Notes: generated by a model from the sequence alone, not told the origin. DNA of 64,000 bases from Porpolomopsis calyptriformis (GCA_951640195.1 OX621172.1:1798001-1862000); one strand, 5' to 3'; counted from the first letter of the stretch, positions 1 through 13,258 are shown. Translations and numbers: made by a program.

Positions 1-874
1 GAGATATCCACTGGTTCCTAGGATTTGAGATAAGAAGGGACAGAGCAACCAGGACCATCTCCATCAACCAATGAGCCTATATAGAGGCAATGGCAACAAG
101 GTTTGGACTATCAGATGCCAAACCTGTAAATCTCCCGGCTCTGCCTGGTCAGGTGCTATCTGGAGATCAATCACCTGTTACACCACATCAGATAAGTGAG
201 ATGCAGGATGTACCTTATGCCGAGGCTATAGGTCATGTTCTCTGGCCGGTTATGATATCCCGGCCGGATGCGATATTTCAAGTTGGGCAGCTTGCCCAAT
301 TCGTTAAAAACCCAGGAATGGCGCACTGGGAGGCCTTAAAACGCCTCATTATATACCTCAACTCAACGAAGGACCTATGGCTGGTCTTGGGTGGGGTGAA
401 CGGTCAGACCCGGTGATATACACTGATGCCGACTGGGGATCCCAGTCGGATAGACACTCAATATCCGGATATGTGATGCGGATGGGAGAAGGGACTGTCA
501 CATGGAGCTCGAAGAAGCAGCCTATCGTGGCCCTCTCAAGTACGGAATCCGAGTACATCGGGCAAACCCATGCCCTGAAGGAACTATTATGGGTACGACA
601 ATTTTTGGGAGAACTCATCTCAAAATTCACGAACCCGACTACCCTCTATTCGGATAACCAAGGCGCGATCGCCCTCGCGAAGAGCAACAAGTTCCATGCT
701 CGATCCAAGCACATCGACATCCGATATCATTTCATCAGGGAATCGGTAACAAACAAGGACGTCAAAATCATCTATGTCCCTACCTCCGAAAACATCGCCG
801 ACATCTTCACGAAAGCCCTCCCAGCTCCAAAGTTTATGTACTTCCGCAACAAGCTAGGACTACGTTGTGATTGA
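1..874 (+). pseudogene. Ty1/copia pol 3' fragment (RT end and RNase H)
   Basis: This is the end of a copia polyprotein whose 5' part lies outside the window. From base 3 one frame reads the conserved DIHWFLGFEI block of the RT C-terminus. Around 380-410 the reading moves to another frame, where RNase H follows: the first Asp in YTDADWG, the Glu in SSTESEY, then the Asp in YSDNQGA, and the usual closing motif of the form KHIDIRYHFIRE...DIFTKALP. An in-frame TGA near base 80 and the frame change make it a pseudogene. The coding frame stops at 872-874, immediately before the polypurine tract, as in intact copia elements. The family is clear; the element is dead. Confidence 0.9.
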
Positions 875-960
875 GGGGGAGTGTTAGGATATGTACAATC
901 ACGACACCATTGATACAAATGTACGCGCATATCGATTATGTAATCTTTAGTATTTTCCTT
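871..960 (+). repeat. copia polypurine tract and start of 3' LTR
   Basis: The purine run TTGAGGGGGAG (871-881) is directly followed by TGTTAGGATATG, the canonical TG start of a copia 3' LTR. No matching second LTR is in the window and the right end cannot be fixed; similarity-free sequence suggests the LTR is truncated or its end is not recognisable. Confidence 0.7.
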
Positions 961-1550
961 AATCCGACATTTTTCATCCGACCAACTTCATCACCTCCTG
1001 TGTCATGAACCATCCTTTTTCCTTACTTTTCATCATGTGCTACTTGACTGTAGTCATATGATTGTAGGCTGTAACTACTAGTTCTACAATGACTTGAATA
1101 GACTTCTGATGGTTTGCAGAACTACCTCCCAATGTTCTGGATCCTCAGTACCTCAAAATCAAACCCCATATCCCATCCAATTCAAAATGTCTGATATTGA
1201 ATGATTCCTCTCAGAGGTTGCCTCCAACATGACAGAGATGAATGACAAGTTCTCCTCATTTGAATCTGACATTGCCCATCTAAATGATGGGATGACCCAA
1301 CTTCAAAACCTCACTCTCACTCAAAACCTCCTAGACCTGACTCAGGCTGTCCAAGCCTTATGACCCAGATGACCAACACTCCTTTTCCCCTACCTCCAAA
1401 CCTCCTAACTGCCCCCCCTCCACATTGTAAATACCACTCAATACACATAGATGATAGTGTCTCTACTAGGGCGGGGGTGCAAGATGCAATGTTCAAATGC
1501 TTGTTGGGTCTGGTTACAATGAAATACAAAAAAAAAATATAACACTCTCG
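961..1550. other. gene-poor stretch with a possible gag-like remnant
   Basis: Between the copia LTR and the 3' end of the oxygenase gene no intact gene is visible. At 1187-1361 (+) a frame beginning MSDIE, then a TGA stop, then a coiled-coil-like stretch rich in Asn, Leu and Thr resembles the N-terminus of a retroelement Gag. This is compositional only. The rest is AT-rich with no recognised feature. Confidence 0.3.
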
Positions 1551-2873
1551 TCACTTTTTCTTGTGGCTGACACTCCTTAGGCGGACAAACATCCCACCGC
1601 CAAAGTACTTGTGCTCCCCGACTTGGGCTTCGTTACCCGTGTGTTCTATATAATCTTGCGAGCTGACCATTTGGATGGCAGATGCTGTGTTGACGTAGAA
1701 AACGCGAGGATCCCTTTCCCTCTTTCCATGGCCAATCTCTTCATCCTCTAGCGTCTGGTCGTAGCGGCAGGCATAAGTCTCGGTCCCGTTGTAGCCACCC
1801 TCGCCGTCCGTCTGATTGTAGAGTAAAACAGGATAGAGGGACACATTGAATAATCCAGATTTCACAAGGGCCTCGTACACGAGGGCGTCCGGTCCCTTGA
1901 GATATTCACGGACGATACTTGATCTACGGTGCAGATGTTGCAAAGCAAACGCGACCTCCTCCCTCCCAGACTCCAGGAGTTCCTTGATGATGGCGATGAT
2001 CTTTTCGACGACGACCTTATCCCCAACCCACAGGGCAGTGGCCGGTCCTTCATACGAGAGGCGGGCGGCACTAATGTCACCCACACCTTCAAGGATGGAT
2101 TGGTCCTGCTCTTCTTCATCTTCCCCATCGCTATCTTTCTCGGACTCTTCATTTACCTCGACATCATACTGAAACACAATTCGCACGCCGTCTGACACTG
2201 GTTCTACCTTATGCTCCGTATCTGTGTAAAACGCGACCGCCTGGAGAACGACTTCTTCGACGCCAGGCCATATCTCAGATTTTTTTGGCCGCATATCTGC
2301 GCGAGTCTCAACGCCGTTCCGTCTTAGCACAAGGTCCCCGCCCTCCCAAGACGTATTAAGTGCAAGGAGAGCTGTAGCATGATGCTTATCGCTGTGAGTC
2401 GAGTCCATATGCCAATCAAAATGGCCGCCGGGAGTGTAAATGGCCACCTTGTAAAGTTTAAGTCGGACCGACCTCCCAACGAACATCATCGCGGACACGT
2501 CCCTGATGCCGAAAGAACAAAAAGGGTCGCGTCCCCACTGGAATTTGATGGCGGTGGCAGGGATCTCGAGACCGCTGCGGTACGTCGGATCCATCACAGT
2601 TCGCTCGCCTTTACCAAACGCAGAGGGGGTGGCATGCTGCAGGATCACATCGACGTTCGGATTGTCTAAAGTGCCAGCTGCTTCGCCCGCAATCTGAAAC
2701 TTGCGATTTGGGGTGAAGTTGTCCATCGCCATCGACAGGAAAGGATAGGAGGAGAGTTTGTCCAACTGTTGGGTTAGCCGGCCCTTCGACACGACCTCCA
2801 TTCCGCCCCGTAGATTATCGAGCCTACGTTGGACCCGGAGGAACACTTGGACTTCGTGCTCAGAATCGGTCAT
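1551..2873 (-). CDS. 2-oxoglutarate/Fe(II) oxygenase-like protein, copy 1
   Basis: A 440-residue intronless frame. It has the double-stranded beta-helix signature of prolyl 4-hydroxylase-type dioxygenases: after VAIYTPGGHFDW comes His155-x-Asp157 (HMD), then a hydrophobic strand with LNTSWEGGDLVLRRNG, and the distal His221 in DTEHKVEPVSDG with Arg231 as the likely 2-oxoglutarate-binding residue. All predicted iron ligands are present. An acidic stretch (about 240-262) separates the oxygenase core from a conserved C-terminal half of unknown function. A close paralogue lies at 49635-50969 in the same orientation. A Tc1-type element sits 74 bp upstream of the start codon, so most of the original promoter has been displaced. 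The substrate cannot be read from the sequence. The frame is intact, so the gene may be functional if transcribed. Confidence 0.85.
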   Translation of the reverse strand: MTDSEHEVQVFLRVQRRLDNLRGGMEVVSKGRLTQQLDKLSSYPFLSMAMDNFTPNRKFQIAGEAAGTLDNPNVDVILQHATPSAFGKGERTVMDPTYRSGLEIPATAIKFQWGRDPFCSFGIRDVSAMMFVGRSVRLKLYKVAIYTPGGHFDWHMDSTHSDKHHATALLALNTSWEGGDLVLRRNGVETRADMRPKKSEIWPGVEEVVLQAVAFYTDTEHKVEPVSDGVRIVFQYDVEVNEESEKDSDGEDEEEQDQSILEGVGDISAARLSYEGPATALWVGDKVVVEKIIAIIKELLESGREEVAFALQHLHRRSSIVREYLKGPDALVYEALVKSGLFNVSLYPVLLYNQTDGEGGYNGTETYACRYDQTLEDEEIGHGKRERDPRVFYVNTASAIQMVSSQDYIEHTGNEAQVGEHKYFGGGMFVRLRSVSHKKK

Positions 2874-2948
2874 ATTGTAGCTAGAATAGATCAGTTTGAG
2901 AAAGAGGAGAAAGAGGAGGTGTATAAAGCTATTAGGAGGCGGTGTTTA

Positions 2949-3420
2949 CAGCCATTTGCACATGACTTGGCGCACGTGCCAATTTCCTGATTTGGGCGTG
3001 TGCGCGTACGTCCCAGAACTTTTGAATTATTTCTCAACAACGCGGCCTCATACGCCCTTCGCGTCTCTTGTAAAGTTGTTTTAAAATTTATTTTCTAGCT
3101 GCTCATAGCAAAAACGAAGCGATTCGACCCCAAAATGATATAGTCGATTTTTACAGCGTGAGCTTGATGTTTGGGATTTTATCTCAACAACCTGGCTTCA
3201 TACGCCCTTTGGGTTTCTTGTAAGTTGTTTTATAAACTATTTTCTACCTGCTCATAATGAAAATGAAGTGATTTGACCATAAAATGGCGTCTAGATCTTA
3301 TATGGCACATGCACGATGTTTTGAATTTTCTTCTCAATTGAGGACAGAGTCTCTCACAAAAAATGCTAGATACAGTATATACGAGCTATTTTACAGGTGT
3401 GAGGATAATTTTTTGACTCA
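2949..3420 (+). repeat. left terminal inverted repeat of the Tc1-type element
   Basis: This is the inverse of 31151-31622 over about 472 bp. Inside the arm is a degenerate direct repeat: blocks containing CTCAACAA...TCATACGCCCTT...GTTTTA occur twice (about 3035 and 3184). The left arm keeps CpG sites that are TpG or CpA in the right arm. Confidence 0.85.
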
Positions 3421-4269
3421 ATATCTCATCTAAAATCATGGAATAATAGGTCCCTCCCCATCTAAAAGTCACCCAGATACTGACCCATTTAAATGACCCC
3501 ATTGGGGTTAGTCAAATATGTTTCTCACCTGGCCAGGTTGACCTGACCCTGACAATGCTAGCGGAAAGTCCAAGTCTGGCAAACCCATCCTTGGTGATGC
3601 TGCCAGTAAGTCTCAATCTCACTCCGCCAAAGTAGTCAGCCATATCCACTGTCTGTTGAAGAAGGTAGCTACACTCAATGTATCAGTGCTGGGGCACCAG
3701 AGGTATGTTTTATTTTCAACAGTCCATCTTATTTCGATTCTGACATGTGCTCTAGTTTATCCTGCTTCTGTGTCTCAAATACCATACCAAAATTCTTGAA
3801 CCTGCCTAGGATGCTACATGAGACAATAAGAAGCATTGTACTGTCCCTCGTCATCTTCAGCTGTCTGTTTGAAATGATGATGTTGGGTCTGTTTTTTTCT
3901 ATTATTCAGTCTTTGTTCATTTGCTCATCTTTTTGCTTAGACTCAGAAAGTTGTTGGGTGGTGTTGTTATCTCTTAGGGAGGTGTAGTCCCATTTAGCTC
4001 AAGGTATAGTCTTCATTACCTTTTACTCATTCTTTTCTAATTATTTTATTGCAGCTTCTATGCATGAAGACTCACAAAGGAAACAAAATCATCAGGAAGT
4101 CTAGATGCATTGATTTCTATCTTTCTTCATTTGCATTTTTATCTGTAATAGTAATTCATCTCCTGGTTCACCAACAACCATGCTCAAATGAACATTGAGA
4201 TAATTATTGGTACTGAATATGCAAGCAGAGGTAGTGGTCCATACCCTAAATCACATGCTCATTGAACCG
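3421..4269 (+). other. left interior of the Tc1-type element, exon-like frame at 3544-3702
   Basis: A frame reading GKSKSGKPILGDAASKSQSH and onward is open for 53 codons and ends at a donor-like GTATGT (3703). It may be an exon of a further element gene or an upstream exon; no family was recognised. From 3703 to 4269 the sequence is AT-rich with intron-like pyrimidine tracts and no clear coding frame. Confidence 0.35.
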
Positions 4270-4274
4270 CTATG

Positions 4275-4642
4275 TGTCACAAATACTTTTTTCATTTTTC
4301 TTTTAGTCATACTTAATTAGTCTCACTTCTGTTTACCCTTCCATCTTACTGTTTTATATATAGAGACTAGTTACATGTATTCTCTTTCCGACTCTTCACA
4401 AGTCACATTCCATTTCTGCCATTCTTTTTGTGACCCTTTACTGGTCACATTCTGGATTCTACTTTGTAATTATCTATATGACTAACTCATGGCAACTCAG
4501 GTAGTTAGTATATAAAGCCTGATCTCTAGTCAGTGGATTGGGTTTGATTCCTAGTTAGCTCCCCCACTCTTTAGTTGAATCTCTATCTCTTATCAGCCCC
4601 TCCAATGTGAGAAGTAAAACCTTCAACTACCGAATCATAACA
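4275..4642 (+). repeat. GyA 5' LTR
   Basis: It starts TGTCACAAAT and ends CATAACA. The following AGAATTGAACTTCCTTC is the presumed primer-binding region and resembles the same site in GyC. A TATATAAAG box lies in the second half, at about 4510. Confidence 0.9.
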
Positions 4643-4646
4643 AGAA

Positions 4647-6090
4647 TTGAACTTCCTTCTTGCGCATCAAATCACTTCCACTCTGGATCCTACTGAAGAC
4701 TTATCACAGTCAATCTTTTCATCTCTGGATTCAGATACTCCTTTTCAACCCATAGCATTCCAAACCCCTGCACAATCCATCATCCCCCTTTCCCCTTCAT
4801 CATCATCACCTCTGACATCAATGTCTCAAGCATCTCAACAAGAATATGAAGCTAACCAAACTGTTCCCATACCCAGACCCAGTAATATTCCTCCCACCAT
4901 CCAAGAAGAAGAAGAAGGAGACATCGTTGAGTTTAACATGGCCCAAGAGCTCAAAGACCTAAGAGCACAAATCGACCAATTTCGAAGCTAGTACTATAAC
5001 GAGGTCGATACTAATGAAGAACTCTGAAAAGAGTTGAAGGCTCTTAAGAATAGTTGACAAGAAGAATCTGAACCAGCCACTCCCCCTCCTGTACGACGAC
5101 AATCCATACTTCGAGGACCTGGACTCTCTCCCAGAAATCCTTTCATTTATGCCCAAAGAAGAACTCAATCCATCTAACCTCCTTTCTAACCAACCTTTCT
5201 CACTCATCCTCAACCTGAACCTCAACCACTTATTCAGATGATTGTTCCCCCCATAATTCCAGCCCCTGCTAAAATCAAAATCACTGATCCAACTGAGTAT
5301 GATGGAACTCCTGAGAAACTTGAAGACTTCATCCATCAATGTCAACTCAACTTTGCTGTCAGAGACTACAATGACAAGCAGAAGGTAGTCTACATACTCT
5401 CTTACCTTGGTGATAGTAACCCATGGGCTTGGGGACAACTATTCACTAAAACAGTTGATGGGATGAGAAACTACATGTGGAATTATGCAACATTTTTGGA
5501 CAAATTTCGAGAAGCTTTCGGAAGGATCAACCCAGCAGTGAAGGCATGGATCAAGCTAGAGAAAGTGAAGATGACAGGAACAATTGAAGACTATAACCTT
5601 CAGTTCATGCAACACACAATGAGAACTGAGTATAACGAGGCCGCCCTACTTTGCTTTTACAAATCCGGACTTCCCCAGCCAATCCGAATGAAGATTTATT
5701 CAATGGACAACATGTTATCAACTTTGCTGGACTGGATGATGAAAGCGGCCCAATTCAAAGAACAGTATCAGAAGCAACAAGCCAAACAAGTATTATAGTC
5801 AAGTTGAGATCAGAAAGGAAAGAAGTCCAAAGCCAAATTGAATCCCTGAGGAAACCCTTCCCACTCCACCACTACCACATCATCCCTAATCAAACAAGAA
5901 TCAAGAGAAGCCTCTCTCAAAACTGTGAAATGAGACAACTCCTCCATTACCTGCTACAACTGTGGCAAAAAAGGATACTACACTAATGAATGTTGAAGCC
6001 CACATGCTGACAATGTTCTGGCATGTCAAGAAACCTCAGCTTCAACTTGAGGAAAAGGAGGAAATCGCGGTTGAGGCAAAGGATGAAATG
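4647..6090 (+). pseudogene. GyA gag
   Basis: One frame runs from MNFLLAHQ through a proline/serine-rich head, a short coiled coil and the retrotransposon Gag core. The core includes ITDPTEYDGTPEKLEDFI and later IEDYNLQFMQHT (about 5280-5790), with several in-frame stops between 4991 and 5238. Near 5952 a zinc-knuckle remnant reads C-x2-C-G-x2-G-Y-Y-x3-C. The usual His is Tyr, which a single C-to-T change from CAC would produce. It would form the virus-like particle and bind RNA. The gene is dead here. Its closest relative in the window is the Gag of GyC. Confidence 0.85.
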
Positions 6091-6322
6091 TTTGAATGAT
6101 CAATCAGGTCAATACAGAAGAATTGGAAGTGTAGATTGAGGAAGTACTGGAGGACAATGAGAAAGAAAAAAGAACAGCGAAGGACAACTTGAAAGATATG
6201 GGAATTGGGAATTGGGACAAGGAGAGATGGGCTGCACTAGCTCGGGTGTTAAAAGAGCAAAAGGATTTTTAGTCTGGCCAAGTGCTGAGAGCCCGAGCAC
6301 TTTGGCTGTGTCCCATGTGTGT

Positions 6323-6458
6323 ACCATCATCTATGAAAAGTTTTCATTTTCTTGGTACACTTGAACAGGGCAAAGGCGCTCTTGAATTTTACCATCATCT
6401 GTGGAAATTTTTCATTTTCTTGGCACACTTGAACAGGGCAAAGGTGCTCTTGAATTCT
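6323..6458 (+). repeat. 68-bp tandem duplication in GyA
   Basis: Two adjacent copies start ACCATCATCT (6323 and 6391) and share TTTTCATTTTCTTGG and CTTGAACAGGGCAAAGG with few differences. They lie between gag and protease and look like a local slippage duplication in a dead element. Confidence 0.75.
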
Positions 6459-6489
6459 ATCTTTGGATCATGAGTGCTGACAATCTTTG

Positions 6490-6824
6490 ATGAGTGGCTA
6501 TCATAGTACTCATTGACTCTGGCGCCTCAGGGAATTTTATTGATGAAGCTTTTATTCATCAAATGGAGATATCAACCTATCTGTTGGATGAGGTTGTACC
6601 AGTATGAAACGCTGATGGTTCCAAGAACTGAGGAGGTCCCATCACGCATGATACAGACCTGTTTATTGAGGCACCAGATTTATCTTTTCAAGAATGAATA
6701 TGGTTAGAGGTTACCAACTTAGGAAGAAAACAACAGGTCATCCTTGGCTTCCCATGGCTCTTGCGACACAACCCCACTATCAATTGGACAAAAGGCACCT
6801 TAACCTTTGCATCTGGTGACACGC
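6490..6824 (+). pseudogene. GyA protease, cut by GyB
   Basis: The aspartic protease signature IVLIDSGASGNF is followed by a stretch equivalent to GyC residues ending in ILGFPWLLRHNPTINW. The frame carries stops and is cut at 6824 by GyB. It resumes after the second CACGC at 23765. It would cleave the polyprotein. Confidence 0.85.
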
Positions 6825-7020
6825 TGTAACAGATATGTTACATACAGCCACCATGCTGTGTTTGTACATATTTGTACCGGATACCTTAAGTACTGGTTAC
6901 GCTTAGGTAAACAATAAGTTTTACATCCCACTCCCGCTTATACCAGATTGCCCCAATACATTGGTTCTGTGCATATCCTGGTATTGAGCAAAGTGTGATA
7001 ACTTATCCCCAATTCTTACA
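6825..7020 (+). repeat. GyB 5' LTR
   Basis: It starts TGTAACAGATATG and ends CTTACA. The following CTTTTTTGCATATCCA is the presumed primer-binding region and is similar in element LnE (43330). Confidence 0.9.
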
Positions 7021-7111
7021 CTTTTTTGCATATCCACAAGAAATTGTGGAATATCTGTGTAAATCAACTTTGACTGAAAAAGCTTCCCTGTCGACGACAC
7101 GGCCTCCATCA

Positions 7112-10100
7112 ATGACGAAGACCCACACAAAGACTCGAATCACGCGGGCCTCAACGGCGCGCAACTCGCAAGGCAAACCGCCTGACAATGATGACCCGGG
7201 AATGGCGCAGATGAGCGCTATTGCTGATTCCGGCGTGCCACGTCACGACCTCAGCGACACTCAAAGACGGCCAGCGTCGGCTGTAAATTCACCCCAGAGT
7301 GAATGAAGACATTGTGCCAACTTAAATGATGGCAGTTCCTAACTTACGGAAAGAGAGGAGTCGTCGCCGATGACAAGTCGGCGTGTAAGTATGACAATCG
7401 ACCCAACGCTCAATACGTTAATACACACCCTCACTGAGGGTCAAACGAGGACAGGAGTCCCTTCCTCGTCACAAAACCTGAATGAATGAGAATACGTTCA
7501 TCAAATGTTAAATCTATTACAGCGTGATGAAATAGATGATCAATATGAGCGACGAGACCCGTCGCCCACACCCAGTCAGATGTTGACTGTGACACATACT
7601 AAGAGATGAAAAGAAAAGCGCCCACAGAACCGCGAGGCACCGAGCGAGATGCTCTCCGACGTAGTTGATAGGGTCAATGCACTCGTTCAGATGAGAACGG
7701 GCGGAATTAGTCGTGATGAATTCATGAGGCTAGCCAACGACCTTAACAAGGTTATGGTGCGTAAGAATAGCAACAACACCTGTCGAAATAAGACAGATAC
7801 AACCATTCGTCCAGATAGGGACAAGGAAGACGAACTTCTGCAACAAGTGGAAGCTGAGCTTCACTGTCCTCGACAAGAAGATGAGGCGAGTTCCGTCTAT
7901 CAGAGATGGCGAGCTGCAGCTGATCGAGTTGATAAACATCGACATGGAAGTAAGAAAAGGAACGACCGGAACAGATCATTCGAACAAGAAAACGAAGCGG
8001 CCTTGAGACCGGTAACATTCACACTCAAGGATAGAGTGGCCATCCAAAAGTTGAGAAATGGTGACATCCGTGAAACCAGAAGATCCGGCCTGGATAATCA
8101 AGGCATCGCCTTCAATGCTTCTGGAGAAACCATAGATTTATGGGCAGAAGGACAAAATGAGCAGTCCAAACGAGACTGCAGGCTGCCCTCAGATAGAAGG
8201 CGGTATCACCAGTCAGACGACGGTGATTCAGACAACCCAGATCAAGGATCGTCTTCTGATGATGAGTCCGATCGTAGCGAAACGACAGACACTGGAAGTG
8301 ACCAGTTAAGGAATCGACCATCCAACGCTACCGGACATGGTAGTAAGAGAACGTCTAAACAGACGTCAAAAACAACAAAATGACACAGAAGTCGTAGCCG
8401 TAAACCTCATAGATATGAGGGGAAAGATCGACGCTCTGATTACCTCAGAGATATTCATCGTAAATATCATAAATTAATTGATGAACAAGTGGGCAAACCA
8501 CTGAAAGGAAACCTATCCGGTCTCCAAACCTCATCTCCTAAACTGCCTACTCCAAAAGAGTATAGCAGTGAGGAGGACATCGAGAAATTTGATGGGTGGC
8601 TTCAATCATTCTTGAGATGGTTGAAATTGTCCAACTACGCTGGACCTAATGCTGAGCCAGAGTGTATCACTTTAACGGCTATTTATCTTGCGGACAAAGC
8701 AAGACAATGGTTCAACGACAATGTCGACAGTGTGTCTAGGCAGAAATGCCTATGGACATTTAAAGAGGTCATCACCGGACTGTATGACTGGTTCATTCAT
8801 GAGGCATCCATACAGGATGCTACGACAAAATTCTATTCGAGAAAGTACACCATGGAAGGTGGTGTCTCAGGATTCTTCTACAACCTTGAGAGGTACGCAG
8901 GTCGTATGATACACGAGCCTGACTCATATACGTTTAAAACCCAATTGCTATTGGGTCTACCTGCAAGGATAACTGACGCAGTTGTCCAGAAAGGCGTTAC
9001 CGCTGAAACCTCGTCACTTGAGATGATCCTCAAAGTTGCTCGATGTGTCAAAGAGAGCATTCGAATAAAGCATCGCTACGATGAGCGACGCAAGGTGACA
9101 TCTGGAGTAACCAGTCAGCCGAAAGCAACCGCGAATATGTGGCTGCCAACAAATCAGACGACGAATAAAGAGACGCCGTCATACTCGAAGCCAGTGTACA
9201 ATAAGTATGCTAACAAAAGAGGTCCATACTGACCGTATAGACCAACTGACAACCATCAGCCTTACAGACTACCGCTAAATAGACCTAGCGGTTCTGGAAG
9301 TAAACCGACGCCGCAGGCACCAGCACATAATAGGAACCAGATGGGATCGTCTGGTGTGAAATGCTACGCATGTGGCAAATTTGGCCATTATGTGACCGAT
9401 TCGAAATGTCCCAATTTTGGGAAGCCCCAAATGGCAGCAATCCAAGAAGGGGAGGATGCATTCAAAACGGTAGCAGAAGACGCTATCGACGAGAACAACC
9501 AAGAGGCAGACGAGCCTCACCACAACTACAGAATCGTAGTTGAGGAAGAAGAGGATGATCCTTTACAAGGATCGCAGTATACATCACAAGGTGAAGAGTA
9601 TCACCTCCAAGAATATGATGAGTATGAGGAGTACTCACAAGAGGAAGACGACAATAACATCGTCAATGAACAGATACGTTCAATCCGAGAAACGAGTAAC
9701 CATACTCGTGAATTGATAGCGTCTATAAACGATGAACAAGTGTTCAAAGAGGACACTCAACCCAAACCATGGATTCGTAAGTCCAGCAGACAGTAGGACT
9801 GCCCAGCGAAACTGAGCACGAAAGTAAGGCCTTTAGTAGCTCGCATGGAATTAAACGGCCTTGTAGCCGTTGTAATGTTTGATACAGGCAGCACTTCTGA
9901 TGCCATTAGCCCAGAATTTGTGAGAGTCACAAATTTGAAGATATATCAGTTGAAGGACCCTGTTCCAATCCAACTAGGATGCCGCGGTAGCAGATCACGG
10001 ATTAACTACAGTACTTACTGTCCCGTGCGATACGAAAGTATTGCTAAGAAATACTATTTCAATATTGTAAATATCGACAGATACGACGCTATAATCAGCA

Positions 10101-13100
10101 TTGGATTCATGCATGAATTCGAAATTATGCTAGAGCCTAGCGCGAACCAAATAATGGTCCACAGGGTAGCTGCTCCCGCTCTAACTGAAGGGGAGGAAAA
10201 TGATGAAATCGTGCGCAGACAATCACTGCGACGAACTGAACAAAGGTCTGCTGAATGACTAGCAGATGTAGAACCGAAAGGTTCTGCAGGGAAGACGTCC
10301 AGACAGGACGTCATAGAAACAGACAAACCAAAAGAGTTTGTCGAGGAGTTTTCAAGAAAAAGGTGTTCAGATGCGAACACAAAGAAAATAAAAGAGAGTA
10401 CCCCCACTGGGTCTAATGAAAAGATGCTACTGAGTGTAGCTCAAATTGTTCAACCAAACCAAAGGACCGAAATGTCCCTAACAAATGAGGACAGACCTCG
10501 CCTTCGAGCCAAATGGATCAAAGCGTGCCAAGATATCATGCATGGAGTACCTGAGGAATTACCTCCGGTATGTGGTGTCAATCACCACATACCTCTTATC
10601 GACGAAGATAAGAAGTACAATTATTACCTTCCAAGATGTCTGGACTCACTAAAGCCTCAGCTTATGGCAAAGATCACGCGGTACACGTGCGCCGGATGGT
10701 GGGAATCGGTGCAAACCGATCAAGCAGCTCCGATGCTGTGCATTCCAAAGAAGAATGGCACTCTACGGATGCCAATTGATTGTCGTAAATGCAATGACAA
10801 TACTTTGAAGGACGTTACGCCCTTTCCTGACCAAGACCAGATCAGATATGATGTGGCCGGCGGAACAATAAGGTCAAAAATCGACCTATCAGATGCTTAT
10901 GAGCAGGTACAGACAGTACCTAAAGACGTGCATAAAAGCGTGTTTGCAACAATATATGGCACATACGTGAGCCATACAATGCAGATAGGAGACTGCAACG
11001 CACCCGCTACGTTTCAGCGGGTAATGACAATGATCTTTCGAGACTTTATCGGCATATTCATGCATGCCTATCTCGACGATCTATTCATCTATAGTGCTTC
11101 CATCTCGGAGCACGAAAAACACTTGGGTCTTGTGTTTGGTAAACTACGAGAATACAAGTTCTACCTCCAAGAGGAGAAGTGTGAACTGTACGCCGATGTG
11201 ATCGACTGTCTAGGTCATAAGATAGACGACAAAGGGCTACACGCAGACGCCGACAAAATGGCGAGAATACGCGATTGGCAACAGCCGCGCAATTACAACG
11301 ATGTCCAGAAATTTATAGGACTCGTGCAATATCTGGCACATTTCCTGCCAGATATCTCAAGTTATACAGGGCCGTTAGCAGCCATGACAGCAAACGGGCA
11401 ACCGTTCGCGTGGAGACCAATCCACAATAAATGCTTTGAAACGATAAAGCAGATATGCTGCTCGACACCTATACTAGTGCCGATATGTCACAAGAAAGAT
11501 GAACCCATATGGGTCATCTGTGATGCCTCAATACATGGCGTCAGCGCAATGTACGGACAAGGTCCTACCTGGCAAACCTGCAGACCAGCAGGATTTATGT
11601 CGCGAAAGTTCATGGATGCCAACGGAATTACCGAACATTCAAGCATGAAACGATCGCGATACTCAAAGCCCTCCTTAAATGGGAGGACAAATTGATAGGA
11701 TATCAGGTTCACGTTGTGACTGACCATCAAGCTCTTGAGTTCTTCAAGACGCAAAGATGCCTGTCTAGCTGACAAGCCCGTTGGATGGAATACCTGTCAA
11801 GATTTGACTTTGACATAACATACGTCAAAGGGCAACTGAATAAAGTTGCCAATGCATTATCACGTTATTATGAAAGTGATACATGGTATGACGCTCATCC
11901 TATGAGTGAATACGTAGACATAGATATATGTCTACACCCAGAAAAGGATGATCTCCCTTGGGATCATCTAAACAAAATAAATACTGGAGCCATCAAAATG
12001 AAGGCTATCCAGGTTGTCGAAGACATTCAACGATGTTGAAGCAATCGTCTTCTCGAAAGAGAAGAAGATAGAGATGCACAAGCGGCAGTGCTCGCGCTAG
12101 TTCCGATTCCAGAAATGGAACCGATGAAAAAATTGAGATCGTCCCCAGACGATCCAACAATATTCCAATCCCGTAAACGGGGAGAGAACTTGTGCACTCG
12201 TATAGAGCGTGATGAATCGCTGACAGTAGCAATTCGCGGGGGATATATATCCGACGCATTATTTAGCAAGGTTCTTGAGAACCCTGATCACCATAAGGCA
12301 TTCACTGTCCGTGAAGGCCTGATTTGGTCCAAGAATTTGGGGGGAGAGGAAGTACTATGTATCCCATCTGCAAAGATGGGGCAAGAATCAATCTTCGGCC
12401 TGATCATTGATCAAGCACACTCAATAGTGGGCCATTTTGGTCCACAACATACCGCCGACTATGTAAGATGATGGTACTGGTGGCCTAAGATATTTAGCCA
12501 TGTTAAACAATTCTGCAAGTCGTGTCAGACTTGTCAAACGTCGAAAGATGATATGCAGTGCCCAACAGGACTGTTGCATTCATTACCCATACCCACGAAA
12601 CCGTGGCAATCAATAGGAATGGACTTTATTGGTCCGTTTCCCGAAATTGACGGGTACAATTACCTTTGGGTAGTCATTTGTCGAATGACATCAATGATCC
12701 ACCTAATTCTGGTGAATACTAAAACGAAAGTGTCAGAGCTTTTGTGGATCTACTTAAAAGAAGTAGTAAGGCTTCACGGCCTTCCCGAAAGTATAGTCTC
12801 AGACAGAGACTCAAAATTTACCTCCAAATGGTGGAGCGAACTTCACAGGCTCTTAGGAGCTAAACTATTGATGTCTACATCTTTCCATCCTCAGACAGAT
12901 GGCGCAACTGAACAAGCTAATCGTTCAATAGGTCAAATCCTCCGAGCAACCATAAGCTCAGATCAACGAGACTGGATCGCAAAGATCCCAATAACTGAAT
13001 TTGCGATTAACGCGAGTATTAGTGAAGCTACAGGCTTCGCCCCGTTCGAGCTGAACGGAGTATATATGCCCGCTATGATTAAGCAGGTAGAAAATACTGC

Positions 13101-13258
13101 TGAGACACCGCCAGGTGTCCAAGCATTTGCTCAACAAGCACTGCAGAATCTGGCAGCTGCTCACAACGCGATCATTGCGCATCGCGTATTTCAAAGACAC
13201 TATGCTAATCAGCGTAGAAGGGAAGAACTGTCGATTAAAGTAAATGACTTCGTGTACC
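7112..13258 (+). pseudogene. GyB gag-pro-pol (main part)
   Basis: From ATG 7112 one frame runs to about 11625 with roughly eight stops. It then shifts by one frame and continues to 13258, where GyC cuts it; the last part resumes at 20143. In order it has an Arg/Ser-rich acidic head (7649-8380), a Gag core (about 8500-9230), a zinc knuckle CYACGKFGHYVTDSKC (about 9361), an acidic linker, a protease with VMFDTGSTSD (about 9875), RT with the active site YLDDLFIY (about 11070), RNase H, and integrase. The integrase shows H-H-C-C (ending CKSCQTCQ), the first Asp in GMDFIGPFP and a later Asp in VSDRDSKF. The lineage differs from GyA, GyC and GyD. Confidence 0.88.
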